Positions 32,912 through 40,527 of a stretch of DNA of 64,000 nucleotides are shown here, one piece after another. Origin of the DNA: Nocardia bovistercoris (GTDB lineage Bacteria; Actinomycetota; Actinomycetes; Mycobacteriales; Mycobacteriaceae); contig NZ_JADMLG010000007.1 of the NCBI RefSeq assembly GCF_015674855.1, positions 124,001 to 188,000 of the forward strand, in the 5' to 3' direction. The notes under the pieces are model-generated. The model had not been told where the DNA came from. It saw nothing but the letters and a program-made list of their open reading frames with translations, and ran no database searches. The position numbers and the translations under genes were made by a program. Each line of letters opens with the position of its first letter. The first letter of the stretch is position 1.

Positions 32912-33190
32912 ATGCACACTTTCGTCACGAATATGCAGGCGCTGTGGCAGGTGACCTCGGCGGCGCTCCTCTTCGGCGCGGGCCTGCCGATCGTGTTCGC
33001 CTTCGGCGTTCGACTGTGGTCGACGGCCGAGGTGGTGACCGCCGACGGCACGGCCCGGCGCAACCACGTCGCCCTGGTCGGTGCGCTGACCTGCTTCGCG
33101 ATCACCATCGCGGCGATCGCCACCGGCATCCTCTACACCGCATCGGCCTTCCTCGCCGCCCGCTTCGGCATCCACCTGTTCGGCGAGTGA
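32912..33190 (+). CDS. Small conserved membrane protein
   Basis: A 92-residue protein from the ATG at 32912, with GGAAAGGAG upstream. It has two hydrophobic helices (AALLFGAGLPIVFAFGVRLW and ALVGALTCFAITIAAIATGILYTASAFLAARF) separated by a polar loop. It lies between pitA (25-bp gap) and the first DUF3349 gene (4-bp overlap), so the three are co-transcribed. M. tuberculosis has a protein of the same size in the same place (Rv0544c, from memory). The function is unknown; an accessory role to the phosphate transporter is inferred only from position. Confidence 0.85.
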   Translation: MHTFVTNMQALWQVTSAALLFGAGLPIVFAFGVRLWSTAEVVTADGTARRNHVALVGALTCFAITIAAIATGILYTASAFLAARFGIHLFGE

Positions 33191-33546
33191 CCAAGGACGT
33201 GACCGTGACCGACCATCCCGTGACCGACCGACCCCCGACCCGGCCGAATCTGCTCGAGCGCATCGTCGGCTGGTTGCGCGCCGGCTATCCGCAGGGCGTG
33301 CCGAGCGCCGACTACGTCGCACTGTTCGCGGTGCTGCACCGGCATCTGACCGGCGCCGAGGTCGCCGCGATCGCCGATCACTTGGTCGACGGAACCCCCG
33401 ACGCGCCGATCGAGCGCGACGACATCGAATCCGCCATCGAGCGCGTCGCAAGGGAACACCCCGATCCGAGCGACGTCGCGCGGGTGGTTTCCCGCCTGGC
33501 AGCGGGTGGCTGGCCACTGGCCGAACCGTCGACCGAACTCGACTGA
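33187..33546 (+). CDS. DUF3349 protein, copy 1
   Basis: 119 residues if translation starts at the GTG at 33187, which overlaps the previous stop by four bases; GTG codons at 33199 and 33205 are alternatives. The compact helical domain reads RIVGWLRAGYPQGVPSADYVALFAVLHRHLTGAEVAAIADHLV, followed by DDIESAIERVAREHPDPSDVARVVSRLAAGGWPL. It matches the DUF3349 family, of which Rv0543c is a structurally studied member without known function. Copy 2 follows after three bases, a tandem duplication. Confidence 0.88.
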   Translation: MTKDVTVTDHPVTDRPPTRPNLLERIVGWLRAGYPQGVPSADYVALFAVLHRHLTGAEVAAIADHLVDGTPDAPIERDDIESAIERVAREHPDPSDVARVVSRLAAGGWPLAEPSTELD

Positions 33547-33549
33547 GGG

Positions 33550-33894
33550 GTGCCGTTGCCGATCAAACCACTGCTCAGCGCCATCATCGACTGGCTGCGC
33601 GCAGGCTACCCCGACGGCGTCCCCGAGTCGGACTACATCCCGCTGCTTGCCCTGCTGCGCCGCCGCCTCTCCGACGAGGAAGTGCGCGAGATCGCCGCCG
33701 AACTCGCCGCCACGGGCGACCTGCCCGCCGACAAGGTCGATATCCAGGTGATGATCACCAAGGTCACCAACGAGATGCCGTCGAAGTCCGACGTGGAGCG
33801 AGTCCGCCACAAACTCGAGGCACACGCTTGGCCGGGCTCACCGGCGACGGACGACGGACACCCCGACCCCGGTGATTCCCCGCCGAATCCGTGA
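33550..33894 (+). CDS. DUF3349 protein, copy 2
   Basis: A 114-residue protein from the GTG at 33550, three bases after copy 1. It shares the block IIDWLRAGYPDGVPESDYIPLLALLRRRLSDEEVREIAAELAATGDLPADKVDIQVMITKVTNEMPSKSDVERVRHKLEAHAW with copy 1 and with Rv0543c-type proteins, and resembles the latter more closely. The final ~20 residues are Pro/Asp-rich. Probably the last gene of the pitA transcript. Function unknown. Confidence 0.88.
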   Translation: MPLPIKPLLSAIIDWLRAGYPDGVPESDYIPLLALLRRRLSDEEVREIAAELAATGDLPADKVDIQVMITKVTNEMPSKSDVERVRHKLEAHAWPGSPATDDGHPDPGDSPPNP

Positions 33895-34032
33895 TCGGCC
33901 GCTGAGTCTGTCGGCTTCGTCGTCGAATCGGTCGGTGCCCTTCGGAAAGTATTGGCGTAGAAGACCATTGGTGTTCTCAGGTTCCCGATGACAAGACTCT
34001 GGATCATGGTCGGTGTCAGATGATGGGTGGTA

Positions 34033-34042
34033 CCATATATGG
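34033..34042. promoter_or_regulatory. Candidate VapB operator
   Basis: Palindrome CCATATATGG one base before the vapB start codon. Ribbon-helix-helix antitoxins bind short AT-rich palindromes at their own promoter, and the position at the start codon suggests a leaderless autoregulated message. Confidence 0.5.
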
Positions 34043-34043
34043 C

Positions 34044-34286
34044 ATGGTCAAGACTACCGTCTACCTCCCCGACGAGCTGGAGGTCAGGCTCGACGCGGAG
34101 GCCGCGGCAACAGGGGTCAGCAAAGCGGAACTCATCCGCCGTGGCATCTCGATGCTCCTCGATGCGTCCGAGCGGCCCCGCAACGATGCCCCGCTGCCGG
34201 TTTTCCACAGTGGACGCTCGCGCGATGCCGACGAGATGCGCGAGGACATCTATCAGCAGATCAAGCGGCGATCGGCCCGCAGATGA
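34044..34286 (+). CDS. vapB: Ribbon-helix-helix antitoxin (VapB-like)
   Basis: An 80-residue protein from the ATG at 34044 (MVKTTVYLPDELEVRLDAEAAATGVSKAELIRRGISMLLD). This is a textbook CopG/RHH fold: a beta strand for DNA contact, then two helices. A longer in-frame start at 34020 would run through the operator. The C-terminal ~35 residues (PLPVFHSGRSRDADEMREDIYQQIKRR) are the likely toxin-wrapping tail. It overlaps the PIN toxin gene by four bases, so antitoxin and toxin are made together. It neutralises the toxin and represses its own promoter. Confidence 0.9.
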   Translation: MVKTTVYLPDELEVRLDAEAAATGVSKAELIRRGISMLLDASERPRNDAPLPVFHSGRSRDADEMREDIYQQIKRRSARR

Positions 34287-34717
34287 TCGTCGTCGCCGAT
34301 ACTTCGGCACTTTTCGCCGCATTCGACGCCGACCAAAGCGAGCACGAACAAGCCTTGCGCGTGATGGAGCAGGAAACTCTGATCATCTCGCCGCTGGTGT
34401 TGACCGAGCTGGATCACCTGACCCGTCGCGACCTCGGTTTCCCCGCGGCGATGAAAATCACCGACGCACTGTTGGACCGAGCGCTCGAGGGGCGCTACCG
34501 ACTTGCCGAACTGAAACACGTCGACCTGTCCACTGCACAGAGCGTTCGAGCCAAATACGACGGACTGCGACTCGACCTCGCCGATGCGGTCGGCGTCGCG
34601 CTCGCCGACAGGTACAAGACCGACTGCATATTCACTCTCGACCAGCGTGACTTCCGCGCCATCGAACCACTGACACCCGGTTTTCGCGCGTTCCGGATAA
34701 TGCCCGCCGACGCCTAG
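34283..34717 (+). CDS. vapC: PIN-domain toxin (VapC-like)
   Basis: A 144-residue PIN-domain ribonuclease from the ATG at 34283. Acidic metal-binding residues are in the expected places: VVADTSALFAAF (Asp6), VLTELDHLTRR (Glu), RLDLADAVGVALA (Asp) and FTLDQRDFRAI (Asp). VapC toxins cut specific tRNAs or rRNA when the antitoxin is degraded. Codon use is slightly less GC-rich than in neighbouring housekeeping genes, and the adjacent HicAB module suggests a small acquired region. Confidence 0.9.
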   Translation: MIVVADTSALFAAFDADQSEHEQALRVMEQETLIISPLVLTELDHLTRRDLGFPAAMKITDALLDRALEGRYRLAELKHVDLSTAQSVRAKYDGLRLDLADAVGVALADRYKTDCIFTLDQRDFRAIEPLTPGFRAFRIMPADA

Positions 34718-34893
34718 GGCCACAGGCGCAGCTGCTCCATCGAGGTGGGCGAATGCGATTGCGCCGCTGACGTCCCCGGCACTGTATCGGCCGCGCACGC
34801 CGATCGGTAACTGCCCGTCGCGCAGCCGCCGCGCTGCGCTGACGGATGGCCGAAATCCTCGACGCCGAGCGCGGCGATGGAGGCTGGCATCAC

Positions 34894-34922
34894 TCGACAA
34901 GTGGTATCACCGGCGGTACTAT
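34894..34922 (+). promoter_or_regulatory. hicA promoter, probably leaderless
   Basis: TCGACA (34894-34899), a 17-bp spacer, and TACTAT (34917-34922). The -10 ends six bases before the GTG at 34929 and there is no Shine-Dalgarno sequence, so transcription likely starts at the start codon. Confidence 0.55.
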
Positions 34923-34928
34923 CAGAGT

Positions 34929-35198
34929 GTGGCGAAACCTGAGAAGATCCTCGCGAAAATGCGAGAATCGCCGAAAAACGTCAGGTATTCCGAGGTTTAT
35001 TCGGTGTGCGTGGAGTTCTTCGGTCTACCTCGACAAACAGGCGGTAGCCACGCTGTATTCAAAACACCTTGGGTGGGAGATCCACGGATCAACATCCAGG
35101 CGGACCCCAACGGCGGCTGCAAGATGTACCAGCTGAAACAAGTGATCGCAGCAATCGACAAGCTGCAAGAGATGCAAGCAGAGGAGGACGATCAGTGA
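34929..35198 (+). CDS. hicA: HicA-family toxin
   Basis: An 89-residue protein from the GTG at 34929. It has the double-stranded-RNA-binding-like HicA fold; the motif GGSHAVFKTPW holds the catalytic histidine, and GCKMYQLKQVIAAIDKLQEM closes the domain. HicA is an mRNA interferase inactivated by HicB. The N-terminal half is longer than in the smallest HicA proteins, as in other actinobacterial members. It overlaps hicB by one base, so toxin precedes antitoxin as usual for HicAB. Confidence 0.86.
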   Translation: MAKPEKILAKMRESPKNVRYSEVYSVCVEFFGLPRQTGGSHAVFKTPWVGDPRINIQADPNGGCKMYQLKQVIAAIDKLQEMQAEEDDQ

Positions 35199-35545
35199 TG
35201 TCTCCGATCCACGAACTACCGGACCACACCCACTACGCATACCGCGTGCTCTGGTCCTCCGAAGACGACGAATACGTTGGACTCTGCGCCGAGTTCCCGT
35301 CTCTTTCGTGGCTGGACGAAACCCAGGAAAAGGCACTCCAAGGCATCCGCCGGCTGGTACTTGAAACGATCGAGGACATGGCGGTCAACAGTGAAGTCGT
35401 GCCCCTTCCGCTGGCCGAGCGAAGCTACAGCGGGAAGTTCATGGTCCGCGTCTCCACCGACCTCCACGCCCGACTGAGTCGCGAGGCCAAGGAACTGAAG
35501 GTCTCGCTGAACTACCTCGTGAACCAGCGCCTCGCTTCCAGCTAG
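35198..35545 (+). CDS. hicB: HicB-family antitoxin with RHH C-terminus
   Basis: A 115-residue protein from the ATG at 35198 (GTG at 35195 possible); GAGGAGG is 11-17 bases upstream, inside hicA. The N-terminal domain YRVLWSSEDDEYVGLCAEFPSLSWLDETQEKALQGIRRLV is the partially degraded RNase-H-like HicB fold. The C-terminus GKFMVRVSTDLHARLSREAKELKVSLNYLVNQRLA is a ribbon-helix-helix DNA-binding unit for autoregulation. It binds and inactivates HicA. Confidence 0.88.
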   Translation: MSPIHELPDHTHYAYRVLWSSEDDEYVGLCAEFPSLSWLDETQEKALQGIRRLVLETIEDMAVNSEVVPLPLAERSYSGKFMVRVSTDLHARLSREAKELKVSLNYLVNQRLASS

Positions 35546-35961
35546 CCATGGCAGATCAATCCGACTGAGCAGTCCGTCGAGGTCCGCACCTCACCAGGTG
35601 GTGTCCTCAACTCGGGATACCTACACGTGGACCGATCAACGGGGGTCCCGTCAATCGCGATTGCGTCTGCGACGCTCCCAGCGTATTCACAGCGTCGTCC
35701 CCGCTCATCTCGAGCGACGCGCGACAGGATCGGGGACGTCGCGATCGTGAGGTCACGCCGTGCGGGGCGTTCCGGTTCCCGAGCGGTCGCCGACATGGTG
35801 GATCATTGCCCGATCCGCCGGCTGGTGGACCGTCCGCCGGTAGCTCGGCCGCGCCCCGGTCGCACCTCCCTCGTCGTGCGTGCCGGGGCGCGACCGTTCG
35901 GGTGCGGCCTCGCCGCCGATCTGGCGCTGCCGGACCTGACGGTGCTTCCCGGTGGGGACGC
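35546..35961. other. 416-bp gap between hicB and the PfkB gene
   Basis: No gene, hairpin terminator or clear promoter is recognised. Open frames here are fragments continuing the shadow of the PfkB gene. It may be debris at the edge of the toxin-antitoxin region. Confidence 0.4.
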
Positions 35962-36927
35962 TCAGCTCTCGGGGACCGGGGTCGAAGGCTGTAGCGCGAG
36001 TTTCGCCACCGTGATGCTCGGCGCGATCCGGGTTCGCAGGCAGCGGTCGATCTCGCCCGCCACCGGGATCACGCGTGCGGCCGCCGCGGTGGCGACGGCG
36101 TCGCAGAGGATGGCCGCCCAGTCCGGTTCCGTGCGTTCGGACAGCGCGGCGATCACGGCGGCGGCCGCGGAGTCCTCGGCTCCGGTCGGGTTGCCGATGA
36201 TGACCTCCGACAGCATCGCTCCCCATGCGCCCGTCGAGGTGACCGCGACCATGCCGTCGGGGCATCCGGTGGCGATCACCGCGCGCGCCCCTTGGTCGAC
36301 CAGGGGTTGCAATGCGGCCACCAGTTCCTCGGCGGTTTCGGATTCGCGGCCGGTCAGGCGGCGGATTCCTTCGCGGTTGGGCATGAGGACCACGCCGGGT
36401 ACCAGCGCGGCCAGGCGCAGGGCCTCGCCGTCGACATCGCAGATCGTCGGCACGCCCGCTTCGATCGCGGTGGCGGCGATCTCGGCGGGCAGCGCGGGGT
36501 CGATGCCGCCGGGCAGGGATCCGGAGATCACCAGGCCGTTGATGTCGGGCAGCAGTCCGCTGACCCTGGTCGACAGCTGTTCGGCCGCATGCGGATTGGA
36601 GATCCGCGCGCCGGGCTCGAGCAGCGCGGTGGCGGTGCCGTCCTCGGATTCGCTGATCACCACCGTGCGCCGCACCCACGGCAGGGCGTGCACGAAGTCG
36701 ACGGGGAGTTCCAGTTCGGCGGCCGCCGCGAAGGCGTGATCGGAGAATCCGGTGGCGCGTGCGTATTTGCCGATCTGGTTCAGCACCCGCGTGACATTGA
36801 TGCCCTTGCCGCCGATGCGCTGCTCGACCGAGCGGACCCGGTGCGCTTCGCCGCGCTCGAACCGCTCGACCCGGTAGGTCATGTCGTAGGCCGGGTTCAT
36901 GGTCACGGTGAGGATCACGTCAACCAC
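35962..36927 (-). CDS. PfkB-family hexose phosphate kinase
   Basis: A 321-residue kinase from the GTG at 36927, overlapping the end of nagA by 13 bp. The N-terminal substrate motif is RIGGKGINVTRVLNQIG and the middle segment is LVISGSLPGGI, as in 1-phosphofructokinase/tagatose-6-phosphate kinase proteins. The catalytic motif, normally GAGD, reads GAED here (residues 249-252 in NPTGAEDSAAAAVI). The catalytic Asp252 is kept, but the preceding Gly of the anion hole is Glu, which may weaken or alter activity. Coupling to nagA suggests phosphorylation of a hexosamine-derived sugar phosphate. The substrate is not assigned. Confidence 0.82.
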   Translation of the reverse strand: MVDVILTVTMNPAYDMTYRVERFERGEAHRVRSVEQRIGGKGINVTRVLNQIGKYARATGFSDHAFAAAAELELPVDFVHALPWVRRTVVISESEDGTATALLEPGARISNPHAAEQLSTRVSGLLPDINGLVISGSLPGGIDPALPAEIAATAIEAGVPTICDVDGEALRLAALVPGVVLMPNREGIRRLTGRESETAEELVAALQPLVDQGARAVIATGCPDGMVAVTSTGAWGAMLSEVIIGNPTGAEDSAAAAVIAALSERTEPDWAAILCDAVATAAAARVIPVAGEIDRCLRTRIAPSITVAKLALQPSTPVPES

Positions 36928-38063
36928 CGTCCATGTCTGAGCACTCCGCGCGAATGCAGGTTGTCATCGACTATTACCAGATCGGCGTAGGCGCCGGTAC
37001 GAAGATCGCCGACCTGCGCGAGGCCGACCGCGCGCGCCGGAACCGCGGTCGCGGCCTCGACCGCGGCACGCAGCGGGACGTCGGCCGCACGGACCGTCCA
37101 GCGGAGGCATTCCAGCAGCGTAGCGGTACTGCCCGCGAGGCAGCCGTCCGGCAGGCGCGCGATCCCGTCGCGGACCGTCACCTCGCGCGGTCCGAGCCGG
37201 TATCGCCCGTCGGGTTCGCCTGTCGCCCGCATCGCGTCGCTGACCAGCGCCACCGCGTTCGGCGCCGTCGCGAAGGCCAATGCCGCGAAGCCCGCGTCGA
37301 TGTGCGCGCTGTCACAGATCAACTCGATGACAGCCGTGCCGCGCGCCGCCGCGACCAGTGCCGCCGCCACCGGACCCGACGCCCGGTGGTGCAGCGGCGG
37401 CATGCCGTTGCCGAGGTGGGTGACGAGTCCGGCGTGACCGTCGGGGCGCAGGGCGGCGCGGAAGCGCGCGTGGTCGGCGTCGGTGTGGCCGAGCGCCACC
37501 GCGACGCCGCGTTCGGAAAGTCGCTGTGCGGCAGCGGCATAGCCCGCGAGTTCCGGCGCCAGCGTCATCACCCGCAAATGTCGGCCGCCCGCGTCGAGCA
37601 GGCGTTCGGTCAGGTCGGGGTCCGGGTCCCGCAGGTGGCGCGGGTCCTGCGCGCCGCAGCGTGCGGCGGAAAGGTACGGACCCTCGGCGTGGATCCCGGC
37701 GATATCGCCCGCGTCGGCGAGTTCGCGCAGCGTGGCGACCTGGGCGACCATCTGCTCGGCCGGGCCCGTGACCACACTCGCCACCACCGAGGTCGAGCCG
37801 TGCCGCGCGTGGTGGTGTGCGGCGGCGCGCGCCTGCGCGGTATCTACGGTGTCGAAGCCGTGGCCGCCACCGCCGTGCACGTGGATGTCGACGAGTCCGG
37901 GCAGCAAGGCGCCGGCGAACTCGGGAAGCGGCGAATCCGGATGTTCGCCTGCCCATTCGGCGACGTCGTGAACGCCGACGATCCGCTCGCCGTCGATCGT
38001 GACCACTCCGTCGTCGAGGTCGTGGGAGGCACAGACCACGCGTCCGCGCAGCGCGAGCGTCAT
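36915..38063 (-). CDS. nagA: N-acetylglucosamine-6-phosphate deacetylase
   Basis: A 382-residue amidohydrolase from the ATG at 38063, with GGAGGGG upstream. Motifs are PGLVDIHVHGGGGHGFDT (metal His61/His63), GIHAEGPYLSAARCGAQDP (metal Glu), VALGHTDADHARFRAAL and VTHLGNGMPPLHHR (metal His), LICDSAHIDAGF, and ALVSDAM with the catalytic Asp. It deacetylates GlcNAc-6-phosphate to glucosamine-6-phosphate in amino-sugar recycling. It is coupled to a PfkB-type kinase; nagB is not seen here. Divergent from the TetR gene at 38228. Confidence 0.93.
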   Translation of the reverse strand: MTLALRGRVVCASHDLDDGVVTIDGERIVGVHDVAEWAGEHPDSPLPEFAGALLPGLVDIHVHGGGGHGFDTVDTAQARAAAHHHARHGSTSVVASVVTGPAEQMVAQVATLRELADAGDIAGIHAEGPYLSAARCGAQDPRHLRDPDPDLTERLLDAGGRHLRVMTLAPELAGYAAAAQRLSERGVAVALGHTDADHARFRAALRPDGHAGLVTHLGNGMPPLHHRASGPVAAALVAAARGTAVIELICDSAHIDAGFAALAFATAPNAVALVSDAMRATGEPDGRYRLGPREVTVRDGIARLPDGCLAGSTATLLECLRWTVRAADVPLRAAVEAATAVPARAVGLAQVGDLRTGAYADLVIVDDNLHSRGVLRHGRWLT

Positions 38064-38227
38064 CGGCCCCTCCGTCCGGTCCCGGTTGTCGCCGATCATC
38101 CTCGCCGACCCGCGCGCTCGCCGCCGCGCGCTCGACGGAATTCGGCGCGTCGCCGGGGGCGTTCGCGCGCGCCAGGCTCGAATATGTTGCCGCCCATGGG
38201 CGCAGCGACGCCGGTACCATCGGCGGC

Positions 38228-38872
38228 GTGGCGCGCGGCGTGGACGGACAGCGTGCAGGACGCAATTACGGCGGACTGTCCCCCGAGCAACGCATCGCGC
38301 AGCGGCGGGCGCGCCTGATCGACGCGGCGCTGGAGCTGTACGGCACGCACGGCTACGCCGCCACCTCGATCGAGCGGCTGTGCGCGGTCGCGAATGTCTC
38401 AACGCGCAGCTTCTACGAGGACATCGGCAGCCGCGAGGCCCTGCTCATCGCCCTGGTCGACCGCACGACAGAGCAGGCCGTCGACGCCGCGCTTGCTGCC
38501 CTCGACGCCGCACGCGACCAACCGCTGCGAACCCGCGTGACCGCCGGATTCCGCGCCTATCTCGCCGTGACCTGCCACGACATGCGCACGGCGCGGGTCA
38601 ATTACGTCGAGGTCGTCGGGGTGAGCGAAACCGTCGAGCAGTGGCGAAGACAGCAGCGCCGACTCCTGTCGGGCCTGCTGATCGGCGAGGCCGAACGCGC
38701 GGTCGCGCGCGGGGAGATCCGGGCGCGCCGTTTCGACCTGTTCGCCCTCGCCGTGATCGGCGCGGTGAATTCGCTGGCGCAGGAACTCGGTGACGCGAGC
38801 GATGCCGAGCCGTCGGTCACCCTCGACGAAATATGCGACGAGATCTCCCATCTGGTGAACGCCGGTTTCTGA
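38228..38872 (+). CDS. TetR-family transcriptional regulator
   Basis: A 214-residue protein from the GTG at 38228. The DNA-binding domain is QRIAQRRARLIDAALELYGTHGYAATSIERLCAVANVSTRSFYEDIGSREALL; the ligand domain contains RVNYVEVVGVSETVEQWR. It is related in wording to the TetR at 7146-7778. It lies between nagA (divergent) and the ABC importer (78 bp downstream, same strand), so it could regulate either. The ligand is unknown. A TACCAT hexamer ends eight bases before the GTG, hinting at a leaderless message. Confidence 0.88.
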   Translation: MARGVDGQRAGRNYGGLSPEQRIAQRRARLIDAALELYGTHGYAATSIERLCAVANVSTRSFYEDIGSREALLIALVDRTTEQAVDAALAALDAARDQPLRTRVTAGFRAYLAVTCHDMRTARVNYVEVVGVSETVEQWRRQQRRLLSGLLIGEAERAVARGEIRARRFDLFALAVIGAVNSLAQELGDASDAEPSVTLDEICDEISHLVNAGF

Positions 38873-38950
38873 CCCCGCGGTTTTACGGCCGCGCAATATG
38901 CGCCGTCCGCACGCAATACCGGTGCAATCGACCGCTTCTATCGTGTCGAC

Positions 38951-39784
38951 ATGAGTGCGGAATCCGAGATCGGCGAGCGCGGCACCGGACCCGATCCGGC
39001 GGCCGGAGGTACCGGAATCCATATCAGCGGATTGACCAAGACCTTCCGCGCGGGCAGGCGGACCGTGCACGCGCTGGACTCGGTCGACCTGCACACCCCG
39101 AAGGGATCGTTTCTCGCCCTGCTCGGACCGTCGGGCTGCGGCAAATCGACGGTGCTGCGCGTGCTGGCCGGACTCGAGGAACCGAGCGCGGGCAAAACGC
39201 TGGTCAACGGCGAAACGCCCGCCGAACTGCGGCGCCACCACGAACTCGGCATCGCCTTCCAGGATTCGGCGCTGCTGCCGTGGCGTTCGGTGGAATCCAA
39301 TATCGCGTTGCCGCTGCAGGTCGCGGGCATCCGACCGGAACCGGGACGGATCGCCGAACTGGTGCGCCTGGTCGGACTCGACGGATTCGAGAAGGCGAAA
39401 CCGGCGCAATTGTCCGGCGGCATGCGCCAGCGGGTGTCGATCGCGCGGGCGCTGGTCGTGAAACCGACGGTGCTGCTGCTCGACGAACCGTTCGGCGCGC
39501 TCGACGATATGACGCGCCAGAAATTGAATCTGGAGCTGCTGCGGATCTGGACCGAGAAACCCGCGACCACGCTGATGGTCACCCACGGCATCGCGGAGGC
39601 GGTATTCCTCTCCGATGTGGTCGCGGTCATGAGCCCGCGTCCGGGCCGGGTGCTGGAAATGGTCGATATCGACCTGCCGAGGCCGAGGACCCCCGAGATG
39701 ATGCGCACCCCCGAATTCCACAAACTGCACGACTACCTGTCGGAACTGTTGTTCGGCAGGTCGGGGACCGGCGGTGTCGCATGA
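38951..39784 (+). CDS. NitT/TauT-type ABC transporter ATPase
   Basis: A 277-residue ATP-binding subunit. Walker A GPSGCGKST, signature QLSGGMRQRVSIARAL, Walker B VLLLDEPFGALDD and switch His in MVTHGIAEAVFLSDVV are all intact. The wording is that of the nitrate/sulfonate/taurine/pyrimidine-precursor subfamily (SsuB, TauB, ThiZ). It overlaps the first permease gene by four bases. It powers uptake of a small molecule bound by the lipoprotein encoded at 41383-42453. An N-terminal ~25-residue Gly-rich leader precedes the domain. Confidence 0.92.
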   Translation: MSAESEIGERGTGPDPAAGGTGIHISGLTKTFRAGRRTVHALDSVDLHTPKGSFLALLGPSGCGKSTVLRVLAGLEEPSAGKTLVNGETPAELRRHHELGIAFQDSALLPWRSVESNIALPLQVAGIRPEPGRIAELVRLVGLDGFEKAKPAQLSGGMRQRVSIARALVVKPTVLLLDEPFGALDDMTRQKLNLELLRIWTEKPATTLMVTHGIAEAVFLSDVVAVMSPRPGRVLEMVDIDLPRPRTPEMMRTPEFHKLHDYLSELLFGRSGTGGVA

Positions 39785-40527
39785 GATATCTCGGCGGGCT
39801 GCTCGGATTGCTCGGGCTGATCCTGAGCTGGTGGGCGCTCGCGGCGCTCGGCGTCGCGGGCGGCACGGTGCCGACGCCGTTGGCGGTGGCGCACACGATG
39901 TACACCGACGGCTGGGATCTGTACGGCCCGAACTTCGGCATCACCGCGCAAGGCGCGTTGCGCGGATTCCTCTGGGGCAACGCGCTCGCGATCGCGCTGG
40001 CGATCCTGGTGACGCTGATCCCGCCGATCGAACCGCTGGCCACCCAGTTGGCCATCCTCAGCTACTGCACCCCGCTGCTCGCGCTCGGGCCGATCATCCT
40101 CGTGGTCTTCGGCGGCCGCACGCCGACGGTCTTCCTCGCGGCCATGTACTGTTTCTTCACCACCATGGTCGGCACCGTCACCGGCCTGCGCTCGGCCGAC
40201 GCGACCAGTCTCGACCTGGTGCGCGCCTACGGTGGCGGGCGGCTGCAACAGCTGTACCGGGTGCGGTTGATCGCCGCGCTGCCGAATGTGTTCGCGGCCT
40301 TGAAGATCGCCGCGCCCTCGGCGGTGCTCGGCGCGATCATCGGCGAATATCTCGGCGGCGTCGACAGCGGGATCGGGGTCGCGCTGACCGCCGCGCAGAC
40401 CGCCTACAACGTGCCGCGCACCTGGGGGATGGCGTTGGCGGCCGCCGCGCTGGCAGGTCTCGGCTACGCGGTCGTCGCGCTGGTGGCTCGGCTGTGCGCA
40501 CCCTGGACGGCGTGGGAGGCGCGATGA
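39781..40527 (+). CDS. ABC transporter permease (NitT/TauT type), subunit 1
   Basis: A 248-residue inner-membrane protein from the ATG at 39781, overlapping the ATPase stop by four bases. It has about six helices; the EAA-like loop that contacts the ATPase is LDLVRAYGGGRLQQLYRVRLIAALPNVFAALKIAAPSAVLGAIIGEYLGG. It is most similar in pattern to its neighbour, so the pair probably forms a heterodimeric channel, whereas many relatives use a homodimer. Confidence 0.9.
   Translation: MRYLGGLLGLLGLILSWWALAALGVAGGTVPTPLAVAHTMYTDGWDLYGPNFGITAQGALRGFLWGNALAIALAILVTLIPPIEPLATQLAILSYCTPLLALGPIILVVFGGRTPTVFLAAMYCFFTTMVGTVTGLRSADATSLDLVRAYGGGRLQQLYRVRLIAALPNVFAALKIAAPSAVLGAIIGEYLGGVDSGIGVALTAAQTAYNVPRTWGMALAAAALAGLGYAVVALVARLCAPWTAWEAR

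Noticed and set aside
34020..34043. A longer vapB start at 34020
   Set aside because: It would translate through the CCATATATGG palindrome, and the RHH fold begins exactly at the ATG at 34044.
34718..34893. A possible gene remnant on the minus strand between VapC and HicA
   Set aside because: The open frame reads through the antisense of vapC and shows no recognisable domain or start signal.
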